Positions 32,835-47,040 are shown, counted from the stretch's first letter. The stretch is DNA of 64,000 bases from Paragonimus westermani (GCA_008508345.1 QNGE01001744.1:73499-137498), one strand, 5' to 3'. Notes: a model not told the origin generated them from the letters alone. Numbers and translations are program-made.

Positions 32835-35800
32835 ATTTGACTGTAGTTTCGCTTTCAGTATTTTTTTGATCTTTGTTTAATCAGACTAATTTTGTGACAT
32901 TAAGTGACTTATTGTATCCCTCAATTCCAATGTCTCCCAGTTTATCTAGGAGATTTTGAGCCATTGGTGCGATGCCGTGGCCGTTCCGATAAGTTTCCAG
33001 TTGAACTACATGCTAAAATTACAGGCGACGATACTTTTTAATGCAGCCGCCTACGTTCCCTGTATACTTTTGGCAGCCATACAGAGAACGATGATATCAA
33101 CATTCTAACGGCTGAAAAACAACGGAAGACGGTCATCTAACGCAAGGTAGATCGGATCGAGAAAATTAAGCGTTCACCCATTGATACATTCATCTACCAC
33201 CAGAGCAATGTCAGTGCCACTGCAAAAGTCGCGAACAAACTTTAAATTCACTAAAGAAACTGGGCAAACTCATGAGGCAAGCAAGCAAGTAATCTGAAAC
33301 TGGCAAGCATTAGACACAAGTACTCTACAGTTTTGTGATCAAGCATCATCAGCACACAGGCAATCATATGGACGCTTATAGGAAGAGGTGGCTGTCCTCA
33401 CTGGGTTCGCTTCGCAAGAAGTAGCGGTAAGCAACCAATCAGTTTTAGGATCAAAAGGTCAACGAGAAGAAACCAAGTACAACCACTCAGACTTCAGGTC
33501 GGAAGCCGAAAACGGGGACTGACCAGTCAGCCTTGGAATAAAAAAATAATCGACATTAAAAACTGAGACAATCGGTATTTCGGCTTATTTGTGAAGTTTC
33601 AATCCTAATACAGGGACATATTCGGGCCAAATTGACCAGTTACAAATTCGGTGGCGTTTAATGTGGACTGGATGCATGTGACTAAACGAGGCGGAGGGTT
33701 GTAGGTCGTTGGTCAGATAGATATAAACAGACGGTCGTTACTGAAATGGAATAGTTAACCACAGCAGATCTGAGACACGCGATCAGAAGGGCAGAGTTGA
33801 AATCGATTTGGCCTGTCAGGCAGGTGAACCAAAAGGACACTCATTTTTGGGAAAGCCAATGAGCAAGTTACAGTCTTAATGCGTTGAAATTGTCTTCTCA
33901 TGCAGCCACCAATGCAAGTCAGTTAGGTCGATATATGGCCGACCGTTGTACACCGGAGAGTTTAGTCTCATCAACTCTACTTATGGCGCACTCGTCATTT
34001 GCAGTTTCGACTGCCTGTAAAGGTAAGCACCCCTGTATAGTTCTAAATTTCCATTTAGTTGATTGGGCATTTCTAAGAACATCCATCATTCACCCCGCCA
34101 TTGCACTATAAACTGTCAAGTTGGCGCAGGTTGAATAAGTCCACCTACAAAAGCATGCCGTTTGCGAAAGCTTGGGAATGGGAAAACCCCAGTACTTGGG
34201 TTACAGTGAACCTTGAAACGGAAGGCACAATGCACACAATATCCTGATTGCCCTCCGTATTCATCGTTGCCAGTGGTTACTTGGCCAACAGGTCAAACAG
34301 AACAACACAGCAGAAGTGCTGCAAGTCTGCTCATCTCGGTGTACTTCAAGGGTTGTCTGAGTATAAGTCCCGTGCGGTTTGTCTCATCTGCGTAATAATG
34401 GGACAGATTGTGACGCTCAGATGATGGTCGGAAACCAATTCCTGACTGTGATCACTTGCTTGAAACATCCGAATGAGGTCGCACGCCTGAGCCTTGGCTC
34501 GATTTTGCCAACCGTTCCGAACATATTCACAAAGTGCAAAAATCTATACAGCGAAAGAAGTCAGTTTGGTTCATCAGTCGACATGAAGAAACCAACGCAC
34601 AAGTGATAAATACATACGATCTGAAGTGGAAGTGTATTGCAGCAATAGAAAACTACCTCAACAATAACTTCAGTTAAAATAGGCTCCTGTGAATGTACAC
34701 TTAATGGAATCTTTCAAACGAAACATTCTGTTTATGGACTGACACCTCGTCTGGATACATTTTCGGACCTTCTGTCCCATTACAAGCCAGCAATTCGGGA
34801 GCACAAATTAAAACTCCTATCAGCAGTGGAACATGACACCGCACATCAGTAGATTTGAAACATCTAAACGGGTTGTAACTAGATTCTTTCTTTGGCCTGT
34901 AAGCATGGATATGAGGCGGGTGCAACGAGTTTCAACAGGCTGCCCACACGAACGCTTAATAGTTAGGGTTACATCAATAATACAAGCTTTTAGGGCAGAA
35001 CAACTCGGTTAGTGAGTAACCAACAGTGCACCACTTCCGACAAAATAAACAGTCGTTTCCGCGCTCGCTTTCAACTCATGCATAGACATGTAGCAGAAAA
35101 TGCAGAGTCTGAGTCAGTACTTGAATCCAAGTTTTACAGGGGTAGAAAAAGAAATGGTACCTGTATCGAGTTCCACTGGAAGCACGAGATGTTCTAACAG
35201 AAAGCCCGAGATTCTGACTACAACGGCCTTCCAAAAATGAACAGAAAATTACACCTGAGCTATTAGTGAATGTCTATCCTTCTGTTGTTAACATTCATTT
35301 CCGCCACTTCCAAAATCACATCATTCTCCGCAGTGTCCTCGATCCACAGCACTACGGTGGCATCCAGGCTGATGCATGTAGAAAAGAAAGAAAAACGGTC
35401 TTGCCTCAGGCGATCAACTCGTGTAGTAAAGCAAAAGATACCTATTGTCCACCTCTCACGCGCCCGGGAGAATACAGAATGTAGGAAGGTAACCGGAATA
35501 TGGGGAATCATCCATAACCAAAAGAGAATAAAACGTCTAGAAACAGATTTTTCGAATGGGAAAAGGTAAGGCAATTCACTTAAAGAAAACCTCCTTGAGT
35601 CGGGTTCTTTAATAACGCTGTAAAAGTGGCCAACATACACGGACCTGACTTATTTTGAAAGGGATTCAGCGTAGGCCATCCCACCTTATCCCTAGGCAAT
35701 CTGTACCATGGGATTAGTATTCATTGAGGGTGAACGCCTCGTATTTCCAAGCAGATCTTGTCCACATCTGGATGAAAACCTCATACTGCCGGTCAGAGCC

Positions 35801-38485
35801 CTTGTCCCGGACCAATTTTTTTCCATGAAGCGTGATCTGTGGCCAACACCTAGCAAAGCTTACTTCGCTTCCACAGTTCACTCAATTTCATGAGCTAGTA
35901 AAATATGTTGCAGTGTAAGCTGTGCAGCCGCTTCCATCCTTACAGTTGTGTATGCCTCAGCATACCAGACTCAGGACCAACGGAAACGTTTATCGAGAAA
36001 TGCTATTGTTGTCAACCTTTGGACCAAACGCCGACTTCGATGCTCTGCAGTAGACTCTCAGGAATGACAATTTAAGAACGTTTTCGTGTTCTTGGCCACG
36101 TTCATACTCACATTAGTCCGTCACTTGCAGCTCACCGGCCACCTCGGCGGTTGTTCACAAGAGGAAATATTATGCAACATACTAAATACAACATAAACAG
36201 AGACCACTCGGAGGCCGTAACCATCTCCGGCAGAACGAGAAGCATGCTTCGGAGGCAAAAGACAGTATAATGTGTGAAACTTGGGTTGAGTACAGTGAAC
36301 GTACAATGTGGTCAACAACTTGGACGTTAGTAAAGTGTACCCATACTACAGTACCCACGTTTGCCTGTGTAATCAGCATCAACACTAGTGTAACAGTCAG
36401 GACTTGTTGCTTCAATATTTTTTTTCAGACTTCAGTATGGGCAGGTTGAAGCCAAAAGAGCAGCGATGCGGTTGATCCAGAGTCTACCCTGAGAAGTATG
36501 CGAGATTTGTTGATGAGGTTTTTTCACTTTATTCTTCCGTCACAAGAAACACACAGAAACTGTCGAGGAAAACAAAGCAGGTGTGCACTGCGTTTGTGGT
36601 TCGCGCATGTCCGATAAGTTGTAGCTCTAATGGTGGACCCGGTTTTCAGCTGCGTTTTCACAGATGATCGTTCTCCCTGCTACCAAAAAAGGGTTGTTAA
36701 GCGGGCATTCTGGAGAGTTTTGAAAACCAGGCTCTTACATATGTTCTCAAACAGACCTTTGAAGTACATATAGTGTTTGACCAACAAACTCGAAACACTC
36801 GGTCTGAATATCTGGTTAAAAGTGGGCGTGAGCCTGTCAATATCCACGTTTTTGTTACATAGGAATGAGGACTGTGGCTGGCACCTTGTGTTTTCCTCAT
36901 TTTTTCAACCGGCGAGTATTTTTGGAAACAAGCGAAAGCAGCCTTCTTGTAACACCTGTCCAAGAAGCATATTTTCTCTGTGGCTTGCGAATTCATTAAA
37001 TGTGTTGTTCGCTTTTTTTAACTAGTATTCCGAAGTATAGATATCAATAAAATTTTCGTTTCATAACGCTCGCGGCGTTCCTTCGCCTTTTTCTCCTCTT
37101 TATAATTTTACTTGGCTGTCCGTGGTGATGACTAATGAGAAAATTTTTGTTTTAACTTCTGATTTGGAGTTTTATTCTCACGACGAAGCAACGTCATATT
37201 CATCCACGTAGACGGTGGCTGCAGTCGCAAGTGCGTGAACCGAATCCGTGGTGAGATGCACAGCGCTCATAGACTTGTAAGTCTACAAGTGTATGATAAG
37301 CGGGTATCGACTAAACATCTTAATAAATTATCTGTCTTTCACATTGCGCCTTGTGCTTCAGTATGGTTAGCTGTAGATAGGTCATATAATGGTGGTCTCC
37401 CAACACGTAAATTTCAGGTGTTAACAATCATGAGTACATGAGGTGTTGCACAAGGATCTTTCGCACGTTACTGAAAACAGAGCAATGCGTGAAGTGGTAA
37501 GTCGTCTTCAACCGTTCAGAGTGATACACATGGTGTCCGGGCAGACGTACTAGGAACCTAGCGACCAGTCCTGTGAACCCTGGGGTGTAAGATGACGCCA
37601 TGAACTTGTGAGAGGACTCTTAGGGCTGAATAGAAGTTCCGCCCACAGTGTTGATACGTCAGGAGGTATAACCTTCTCACCAAGCTTGTGTCACATCCGC
37701 CAGGTTATGTGCACTTTCTTATTGTGTTTCTCGTGTGGTGTTAAGGTATATTGCTCAATTCATTAGTCGCGATCAAGCGTTCGCGCACCATTCAGATTCA
37801 CAGGGTATTCTCACCTTTTCATCCTGCTCCGCTTGCAGCAACTGCCAGTCGCCCTGGTGAATCCACTGACATACAACCCCTGAGTGGTCGATTGGGCCTG
37901 TGGGTGATTCAATGGTAATCACACGTTTTGTTGGAAATGCATCGTTGGTAGCATTACATTCAGGTCCACGAAGCCGCCACTGGACTGCAGAATAATGCCG
38001 AGAACTCCACGATCATCCGATATAAGCAGTACGGCAGTGCCACTTCCAAGTGGTGTTTACTCTGCGGCTAGGAGCCAGTCCGGAACTGACTGTTAATTTG
38101 GACGCTGGTGCAGGCGGCAAGTATCCCCATCTGAGCTATCACCCGCAAATAGGCCCCGTGACTCCACCAATGGCCACATATTCCTTTCGCCTATAAGTGC
38201 TCCGAGGGATCGTTCACTCATGAGAGCGATTATCCGAAGCAAGACGAGGTATAGTCAACGGCCATGTTAAGAGAAAGCGCAAGTTCATTTTCCTAAATGC
38301 AGGTCCTTAAATGTGTGGAATCAGCGGAAAGACTGGAGTTCGCCAAGTTTAAATTTCAAGCTTCGTGGAAAACTCATTTATTATTCATCTTCTGAGTTCC
38401 GGAAATATTTTGCAAACATTTTATCCTACATTTTAGAGGGACTAATGCACGAAGCACACAGTTCACGGCGCCCTGCAAACGAATG
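32835..38485. other. Unassigned interval
   Basis: Many short, mutually overlapping frames; none with a recognisable domain. The minus-strand frame 36415-36182 begins with a hydrophobic stretch (M-K-Q-Q-V-L-T-V-T-L-V-L-M-L-I) that could pass for a signal peptide, but nothing else supports a gene. No LTR, LINE tail or inverted repeat was noticed. Confidence 0.5.
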
Positions 38486-38791
38486 CTAACAACGTGGAGC
38501 GTATGATAACTTTTCGCCGATTACCATCTTACTCAAACCTATGCCAGTTGCACAGGTTGATGGGAAGCCTCCAATATCCCGCCATAAATTGACGACAGGT
38601 TGCAACAGATTCAGAATAGCAGAGTTTTGCTTGGGAGCAGACGGGGCATGAGTGATATTAACGCTGTCGTCGGTGCGTGCACAACGTAGGCTGCTGAGGC
38701 GTGCACTCTGAACAACACCCCGCTTACCAGGGCAATGCAAAACGATGTCCGTTACGTCGATGGGACACTTACTATCACCGTTGATGGTCAT
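38486..38791 (-). other. Weak coding candidate (possible exon)
   Basis: A 101-codon minus-strand frame with an even composition (C-P-I-D-V-T-D-I-V-L-H-C-P-G near its start), unlike the low-complexity frames around it. No domain was recognised and no convincing splice-site pair was found. It lies on the same strand as two other exon-like frames at 39298-39635 and 40029-40289. Chance is a real alternative. Confidence 0.2.
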
Positions 38792-39297
38792 TAATTAGAA
38801 AGCGATTCGCCGCCAGCACCCCATAAACCGCTTGTTCGATTTAAAAACTTTTCTGACCACAGTTTTCGATATTTGTGTCTGCATTCGCAGAAAGTTCGAC
38901 AGCTTAGTTCTTAGGTGGTCAATCAATCTACAGAGCATGTGCCTTGGTGTATTGAACTGCCTGATTAAGGGCAGCTTTTTACATTTTCTCGCCATAACCA
39001 CCATAACTGCGTTAACATCATCGCTTATCGTTCTATCCCAAAAGTTCTTCTAACCGAGTACTTCTTTTTGGGAGTTTGCAACTGACTAATTAGCCGGCAT
39101 AAATCAGCAAGGAAGGGAATTGCGATGCCGGTTTTTCGTTTGAACAGCTTTGACGGATTTGATGTATTCAGTCGAATACTGGATAAATGGTACATGCGAC
39201 TGTATCAGTACAGCACATACCCCAAGGAAAGGGAATCCATCAGAATCGACAGCAAACGTATCGTGATATTCACAATGTTCACGATGCACTGGCTAAC

Positions 39298-39635
39298 CTT
39301 TGAAAGAGTTCGATAGCAAAAAAGTTCTCTTGCTGAGCCCTGTAGTGTATAAAGTGTATGACAAACTGTCTGATTATTCTTTGTCACATTCCATAATACA
39401 ATTTGTGCTCTCTTAATTGATTCACTACAAGCTTCCATTGTGTATTTTGACCAATCTGAATCAGTGCGCACACATATCTGTTCAGTTCTGCAGTGACTAT
39501 TCTCATTAGCACAAGGAAGTGGTTGTGTCTGGTTGGCACTTATTTTAATTGTGATTGATGGTTGCCGCTGTGCTACTTTATTCCTCAGAATAATGATACA
39601 CTCAGTTGATGCTCGACATTTGTTTCCACTATAGA
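39298..39635 (-). other. Candidate exon of an unknown host protein
   Basis: Part of a 156-codon minus-strand frame. A plausible acceptor (TTTTGGTGCAG) ends at 39636 and a plausible donor (CAAAG then GTTAGC) follows 39298, giving a 338-nt exon that stays open. Its content is protein-like: seven spaced cysteines, and asparagine glycosylation-type triplets N-Q-T (twice) and N-V-T, for example W-N-V-T-K-N-N-Q-T-V-C. That would suit an extracellular domain, but I do not recognise a family. Neither splice site is strong and no partner exon is established. Confidence 0.27.
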
Positions 39636-40028
39636 CTGCACCAAAAGTACGGGTGCGAAAAGACCAAACATACATAGTGTGTGTTCACCAGTCATTCACA
39701 TACTTCAGGTTAACCACATCCTCCATCAAGATGATGTATGACACATAACGGGTTCACTTCATCGTATCCGTTTTTAACTGTCCATCAACAGAACCTCTGA
39801 ATTGTATTCTGGGGTGTATTGTACTCTAGTGACATGATGCCTACATCTCGTAAAAATACATTTATGTCATTTTGATCGATGGCCTGGTGGGAACGTTAGC
39901 GTTTTTACACCACATGTTGGATGAAATGTCGAGTCTGCAGACTGGTGATCCAAACGTTTTCTAAGTCCAACGAAGGGTCATGGTTTGTAGTGTTCATCAG
40001 CACTTCAACTCTCCTAGAAACGCCTACG

Positions 40029-40289
40029 CTAAAAGAAGCATGTCGTGGAGAATACTTTTGCATCCGGGTGCAGCAAGAAACCTGACCTTGGCGAGTGCTG
40101 CACCACTTCCCCACGAGCCTTCCAGATCACCATAAATTCACGAATGTCAGTTAACGATGTGCTGTCAGGAAGGGAACGACCGGTCGTCCCCTGCTTAATC
40201 TGATAACCGTACAAGTGGCATTCAATAGAAGTATAAGCCATGTTTGCGTTTAACTTTACTCTCAAGCACTGATTAGTTGTCTGTTGCAA
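40029..40289 (-). other. Weak coding candidate (possible exon)
   Basis: An 86-codon minus-strand frame containing Y-T-S-I-E-C-H-L-Y-G-Y and E-F-M-V-I-W-K-A-R-G-E-V-V. The composition is protein-like but no domain is recognised. It lies about 400 bp upstream, on the same strand, of the candidate exon 39298-39635. Chance is a fair alternative. Confidence 0.2.
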
Positions 40290-43200
40290 ACCAAATTCCA
40301 GTTAGCGCGTCCAACTATTTCCATACTGTTGTACCTCCAGGCGATAACAAGTGGGACGGCTGCTGAAGAGAACGTCACGGACAGCAATTTCAACGGGATA
40401 TGGCGAATGGTAAACGTTTAGTGGTAAACATAAGTTTGTTGGGTGTGCAGTGGAGGGGTGTGCCTGTTGTCTTTTTAGAAGAACATCACGGTGGGCTTAA
40501 TGATGCTAGCGCAGAATTCTGCAGAGTCTCGAGGTGCTTAGCCAATGGACCTTCCTCCTCTATTACAGGATAGCTGAACAACTGAACAAAACACGTTACA
40601 ACCACATACTACGAGATACAGACAGAGGTATTCAGATGTAGTAAAAGATAACACCTGATCGTGAAGTTGGTTCCGGCATGTGTTGTTTGATGCAATCATC
40701 GAAAACGTGACCAATCGATACATACTCATGCGTACTAGACAAATTCATATTTCAAGCAGTGCCTTATCACAGCTGCATAGAACCCATCCTTCAATATTCA
40801 CAGTCTGATATTTCAGCTTTAAAAATGCTGAACTGGTGGTGGTGATTACAATCCTTCAAGGATGCCTGCTTTGCTCCATGTTTATACCGTCTCCGGTACT
40901 GAGAAGAAAGTTAACAGTGTAAGATATGGAATTTATATGAGCCTCCTCTTGACGTTTTCACCGAGAAGAGCAAAGTAATAGGAAAATATTCTATGAACAT
41001 CAGTGAACAGCAAACCCGGAAACCTTGGAAGAAAAGAAATCGCGAACGGCTCCCTAAAGTCAGACTGGCTGTTGCACCCACCGAGTGTCAATCCCCTCTC
41101 TCGAGGGAGGGTCAGGTAAGTCTACCAACTGCGTGCGCATCCTTTTATATTAGTTGAGTCTTTTACTTTTGGTTCATGAGACCCAGTTGCAGCTTTATTT
41201 TACTCAAGAACTCACTTGACTTTCCGAATGAACTCTCTTACCAGTCAACTCCGCTGACATGAACAGCAGAAACAAGAGCACTCTGGCTTCTGAGGACAAG
41301 GCCGTGAAGTGTCACGAAACCTGCCATTGACGAATACTCCCCTGTGTGCCCTTTCATTTTCACTTCAACGTGATATAACCAGACAGCATAAATTTGTATC
41401 CATGCTCAGACAAGATTTAGTTCCTTTCTCAGCACACGTTGGTTTATATATGTGCGTCCTTTCCTAATGGTGTGATCAGCCCAGAAGGATTATACATTGT
41501 GTTCAACGGCAACCAGCCATACCTGAATACTGATCACTATTAAAAAAAATCCACTTACTGGAAATGTTACAGAAACTAAAGAATACACTTCATTAAAAAG
41601 GGGCGTTACATTTCGTGTTTCTTTCCGTGTCTCAAAGTCTGTCAGTAGACCGCTTAACAACTTTTCTTTGTTATAAAACGTAGGGCGCAATTTGTATGTT
41701 AACCGTATAGAGCAAAACAATGCCAAATTTTGGTGATAACCTCATCCTGAAAAACATGTCAGCTAACCTCTCTTTGTGTTATATGACAACAGCTGCTGCT
41801 AGAGTCATATATTTCAGTGACTGGCACAAAACTATTACGATCGTCAAGAGGTCTGCTAATAAACTACATATTGTGCCGTTCACCATAGTAAATATGTGCA
41901 TCCTAACCTTTCTCTTATGTCATGTACTTTTGAATTTGCAAACATCTATGTCTTGGCTTGAAAGATGACTCTTTGTGACCGTTATTCTCGACAGGATCCT
42001 GTGAATTACTCTTAGGATGTGTCTACATTCCACCTAACGCTACTCAGGACGACATGAAGAACCTCATTATTGGACTGAACTATGTACCAACCTTACCACC
42101 GCATCCGCGATGATGAACTCTTTACTCCTCAGGTCTATGTGCTGAACTTTGTTTGATGCACACGATTATGTTCCATACAATGTCCTTCATGCCAGAATCG
42201 TTGTACTCAAAAGCGTGAGCGCTTTCAAGCACGGGTTTGATTGGTTTATGCCAGCGGTGCGCTGGCCGTTTGGCCGACTCGCTACAAACTGTGCCACAGA
42301 GTAGGTGGATGCCGATTTTCCGCTCTCCAACCCATCTTCGCAGCTCACAACATGCAAATCGCCGTGCATGCTTGTTCCAAGGATAAGACTCTGCAACACA
42401 TTGTTTCTTATGCCACGCTCACAAGCGCTTCAGTTCATCTCAGCACATCTAGTGAAGACCGCTGTTGACTAGTTTTCGACCAAGAAGCGTGAGACACGTC
42501 TATGGATCGCCACAGCACGGTACACCTTGGTGACAAGGTTTTCGTCCCTGCTTCCACCAGACATTAAAGCGAAGCCAGAACAGACAAAAGCAGACAATAG
42601 TGAATTTGACTCACGCAGTTGGTTTTCAAGCATGATGAGATCAACACGGTCTTCGTCTGCATACCCTGTGAAATTTGCTATCAGGAACTCCAAGACTCCC
42701 AAAATTGACCTCGCTTATACACAGAACGGATCCTGAATCCAGCCAACGTGCAAAAGTTGTGAAGAATTTTTAATCGAACCTTATTGATTACTCTACAGTG
42801 GTTTAGGTGTTATGCTGGCGAAATCGCCAACCAATATCTGGCAGCCCTGACAAGCATATTCGGAGACCTGTTGCATTAAAGCTCATCTATCTGCAAATTT
42901 ACAAAGTTATCAGTTCTGGACTGTCAAGTCCTTTATATCTCCGTACGTCTTTTCTTCCGCTTAAATATATGGAGCGCCGAATATGCTATTTTGGTCACCT
43001 GATGAACTGTCCTGCATTCCTGCTGTTTATCCTTGACCAATTCGTCTCATCTATCGTACTTCATCAGGCTACTTATTTCGTTATATCTTCCCTACTTCAG
43101 TAGTTCTTTAAGTACACAAATGGCATATTTAACGGTATGTTTCTGATAGAACTGATCGCTGAGCTGTTTGGAACTTGAAACTCTTTATCGTGCAGTGTTC

Positions 43201-45512
43201 CGAGAGTATTTTTCTTAGCCTACTCAGATTTCATAAGTGGTGGAGCTTCTTTTCATCGTGCCTGGTGACATCGCAGAAGTAGACCCATTCAGTTACGCCA
43301 CCGGGAATGATCATTCTAGCAGTTGCTTTTCGGTCGCTGATTTGGGATCACTAATTTGACATGAACTTCTGAGCATTTATTCACAGAATGACCCCTCTTT
43401 GCTACTTCATTTCGCCCCGTGATCGTAGCGCATCACATGCTCCTCCATCTTTGGCAACGGACCGTTTTAAGCCCTGTGGCGCATAAAATAGCGCAAAGCA
43501 GTGGGCCTGGACGTGTGCTCAATGCCATGGGTGAGTTCACAACAAATGTGAATGTCCGACTCAGACTGCGGCTTGAAAGACCCTTACTCAGCATACTATG
43601 GATCATAGGTAGTCACACCCGAGACGCAAATCCAAGTCTAGCAATTTGCTGAATGAAAATGCCGGTTCTGCTGTGAATGCTTTCGACGCTCGTGAACCAA
43701 CTTCCGGGCAACGTGGACGCAGTGTAGAACAAAGTTCTAACAGAGTAAAGGTTCTAACGAAAGCCCTGTGAAAGGAAGCAGCACGAACAAGCATGCGCAA
43801 ATCCCAGTAAGCCATGCACACAACAGACGCAAACGAAGACTAAAACGGTGACAATAGCACAGCAGAAAGCTCCGTCACACAATCCAAATTCAATTCGCAA
43901 GCATTCGCTGGTTTCTGTTGTTCGTTACGAAGTTCACCTCTGAAAGCGGCACTACCAGTGGTGACTGTAAGAATTCGCAAAAGGTAGATATAAACACTTA
44001 AAGGTGAGTCAGAATAAGTCACGTAGAGTTTCGTGTATTTAGAAAAGTGGCTTTTATTTAGAAATGTCAGTTGGAAGTCCCGAATCATTAAATGTTTCAT
44101 CAAAAGCCAGGCCATTGGACGGTGAGGGACCTTCGGAAATACCTGACAACCCGCCATATGTAGCCTCTCCTCCATACACCACAAGTGCTCACGGGCGTCT
44201 TGTGGCAGGGTCAGATGCCTCAAATATTACTTGAGAACCTTCTCCTGAAACGCGCTCTAATGATATACTGGTCATAACATTCAACTCACCGGAAATGACG
44301 CTTCATATATGATGGTAACCAATGGAGCGCTCTCAACATTCTAAGTTTCAAGAACACCCCTCCCTTAAATCTACAAATAACCTTTGGCAAACTAACACTC
44401 AGCAAGATGAAAGGTCAAGACTATATAGGTCATATTCGACTCCTCAACGCATATGGCAGTGTTCTGGTTGGTGGCATCCGTCACCCCGAAGCAAAAGGTA
44501 GATATTCGCACGAAGGCTGAATTGACTAGGTCAGAGCGTCCCAAGCGACAGCCTCATCATCTGTCTAGTGATCCTTCAGGTCATGTCGAGCGGAGATGCG
44601 CAACTATACATGAGATACCAGAAGAGTATGACATCAACCAAAAGGCTGCCCAATGGCCGTTTGTTTGAAGGCAGACCGTAAATAACAGCGATACTGCTTG
44701 ATATATCCCGTTAACAACGCATCTATCTATGACCAAGGCAGGTAATTATTGAGGGTCATTTCACTATCAGAGACGATGACTTCAGAGGACTCTTTACACA
44801 CTCGTGGTATGCACTTCCACACGGTCGAAATGTTTAACAGGTCTACCGCGGAAAAATAGATCAGCCATTAACGAAGTAATTCCGGTGAACACATTAGGGG
44901 ATTACGTATTCGTGCCGGTCGCTAGTACCACTGACGCTCCCAACAGTCTACCAACAACGCTCTGCAAACGATGTAGATGACGGTAACCAAAACAGTTCAA
45001 ATATAGGCTCTGGCACCAATTTCACCAGCAGTCACATCCGGCCATCTTATAACGGCTGCTTTCTGAGAGCTGACTCGCAGAGTTGCCCATAAATGGGTGC
45101 ACATAGTTTGCGAAGCAAACCCTTGAAGATGCGCGGCCCACGGGTTCTCTGTCCACTCCACTTAGCCCCTCTGACTGAGTTATGGTTGTCGCCAGACATC
45201 ACAGGAAGTCAGCTTTCTTCGCAGGGACCCAGGAACTCCGCCGTGATCGCAAAAAGGTCGGATTGTAAGCGTGGCAATATATCTACCAATGCAGATTACC
45301 ACCTCTAATGATAGGTTGCTCTCTCAGCGACCCACCAGATACCCGCTGACATTGTTAAGGAACCAACAATTGTTCAACGTGTGCAAAAGGTGTTGTCTAT
45401 CGCACTCGAAACAACACGCCATTTGACGACGAAGAACTTATTTCAGCTGTAGGACTAATCGGGATAAGGATCTTCTCGAATGGTCTAACCAAAGTGTTAC
45501 AACTCAGAACCA
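40290..45512. other. Unassigned interval
   Basis: Frames up to 127 codons (44223-43840, minus strand) without recognisable content. No repeat longer than a few units and no relation to the neighbouring Gypsy-2 was seen outside its LTR. Confidence 0.5.
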
Positions 45513-45767
45513 CGTTCAGCTGCAAGCCCTGTCATGTAGTCGGCCCAGAGTAGGATGAGAACACGTGACGGCAATAGTGCGTAGCTTTATCGAACACGAG
45601 CGAATGACATCATAATAGTGATGAGACAGAATATGACAAGCAGTCACCCGATCGATTTTGTGGGTAACAGGATTGATTCGTTCGGGGCCGGGGTGAGAGA
45701 GAGGGGTACACACACGCGTGCACATGTAGACAGGTGACGTGTGGCAACGGTGGGCGCGGCTGCCACA
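45513..45767 (-). repeat. Gypsy-2 3' LTR
   Basis: A 255-nt copy matching 49708-49962, about 96% identical by hand count, no gaps. The flank beyond it (below 45513) differs from the element interior, confirming the boundary. Confidence 0.96.
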
Positions 45768-45780
45768 TCACTTCCCCCTT
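45768..45780 (-). promoter_or_regulatory. Gypsy-2 polypurine tract
   Basis: On the minus strand AAGGGGGAAGTGA lies directly upstream of the 3' LTR, where the plus-strand primer of an LTR retrotransposon is expected. Confidence 0.85.
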
Positions 45781-47040
45781 TAGTTTGGCTTGTTTTCACC
45801 GACTTGGAAACGTTCCACCGGTGTGCGCGTTTTGCATGATCGGCGACAGCTTTCTTCGTGCGGTTTTTCTGGTAACGGGTTCTCTTCCCTAGGAGGGTCG
45901 TGGTTCGTTTCACAGTTCACGGTTGATTGTTCTCGCGTGTTGGATAGAGAGCGACGACGCACGTGGTCTTTGTGTTTTGTGATGATCCGGCCGTCTGGTA
46001 GGGCGACTTTAGTAGTTTGGCTGTTTTCCGCTCTGATTTATCCGGGTTTCCATTCTTCTTCATGAGGTAATTTCACATAGACTGGAGCATTCACGTTCAG
46101 ATCGCGATTGTGTGAAGTTCGGTCGTACAATATTTTCGATTTTTCCTGTCTCTCTTCAATTTTGGAACTGGCATTTGAGAAAAGTAAGTTCAAACGAGGT
46201 CGCAACTTCCGGTTAAACATCCGTTCGGCTGGACTTCTTCCGGTAATTTCAGTTGGGGTAGTCCGATATGCAAAAAGGTATTTTTCTTGCTTTGTTTTCA
46301 TCAGCGCCGGGAACTGATTCTTTAGTCTATTTTTGACGGTTTGTACTGCACGTTCCTCTAGCCCGTTGGACGCTGAATGATAAGGTGCTGTCTTCACATG
46401 CTGAATCCCATTGTTTGCCATGATCTCTTGGGATTCCTTGCTGGTCAAGTTGGTGATATTTTTAGATACGACAGTTTGAGGAATACCAAATCTGCTGAAG
46501 CAATTTCGTGAACATGAAACGGTGATTTCTGACGTAACATTTGTTACTGGACAAACTTCAATCCACTTTGAATAAGCATCGATAAGTAATAAACACCTCT
46601 TCTGCTACGTTGGGCCAAGATAGTCTATGTGAACACGCTCCCAAGGTTTATCCGACCATCTCCAAGGACTCACTGGAACAGAAGGGGCGTTCCTTTGAGT
46701 GGCTTGGCATGTTTTACAGCTACGAATCAATTCTTCTACATCCCCGTCGAGGTTCGTTCACCAAACGTAATTTCTAGCCAAGGATTTCATACGACTGACG
46801 CCTGGGTGACCGTCATGTAGCTCGTTGAAGATATTTCTTCGAAACTGGGGCGGAATGATGATCCTTGAAACCAAAGTAAGCAACCCTCTTCCAGGCTAAG
46901 TTCCATACGGCGATTGAAATAGGGTGCTAGCTGGTCTTCGCTACTCGTTGGTCAGCCCTGAGAAACAAATCGTTTAACTTTGGACAAAAGTAAATCCTGT
47001 TCTGTTCTTCGACTGATCTCTTTACTGGATACAGGATGCT
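45781..47040 (-). pseudogene. Gypsy-2 integrase
   Basis: The core is spread over broken frames. The first aspartate is present (V-H-I-D-Y-L-G-P near 46625). At the second, where D-N-G is expected, the frame reads V-S-K-N-I-T-N-L, so the catalytic aspartate is lysine. The glutamate is present in S-N-G-L-E-E-R-A at about 46356, with the expected spacing. The open frame 46448-46038 covers the end of the core and the start of the C-terminus (Y-R-T-T-P-T, P-V-Y-V-K-L). A further frame at 45962-45780 ends the protein next to the polypurine tract. Inactive. Confidence 0.93.

Noticed and set aside
36182..36415. Signal-peptide-like start as a secreted protein gene
   Set aside because: Only the hydrophobic N-terminus is suggestive. 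The rest overlaps other frames, with no homology or splice evidence.
42469..42702. Minus-strand G-Y-A-D-E-D as an RT active site
   Set aside because: No surrounding RT motifs (no LPFG/VRQG/KAFD upstream, no lysine block downstream), so a chance resemblance.
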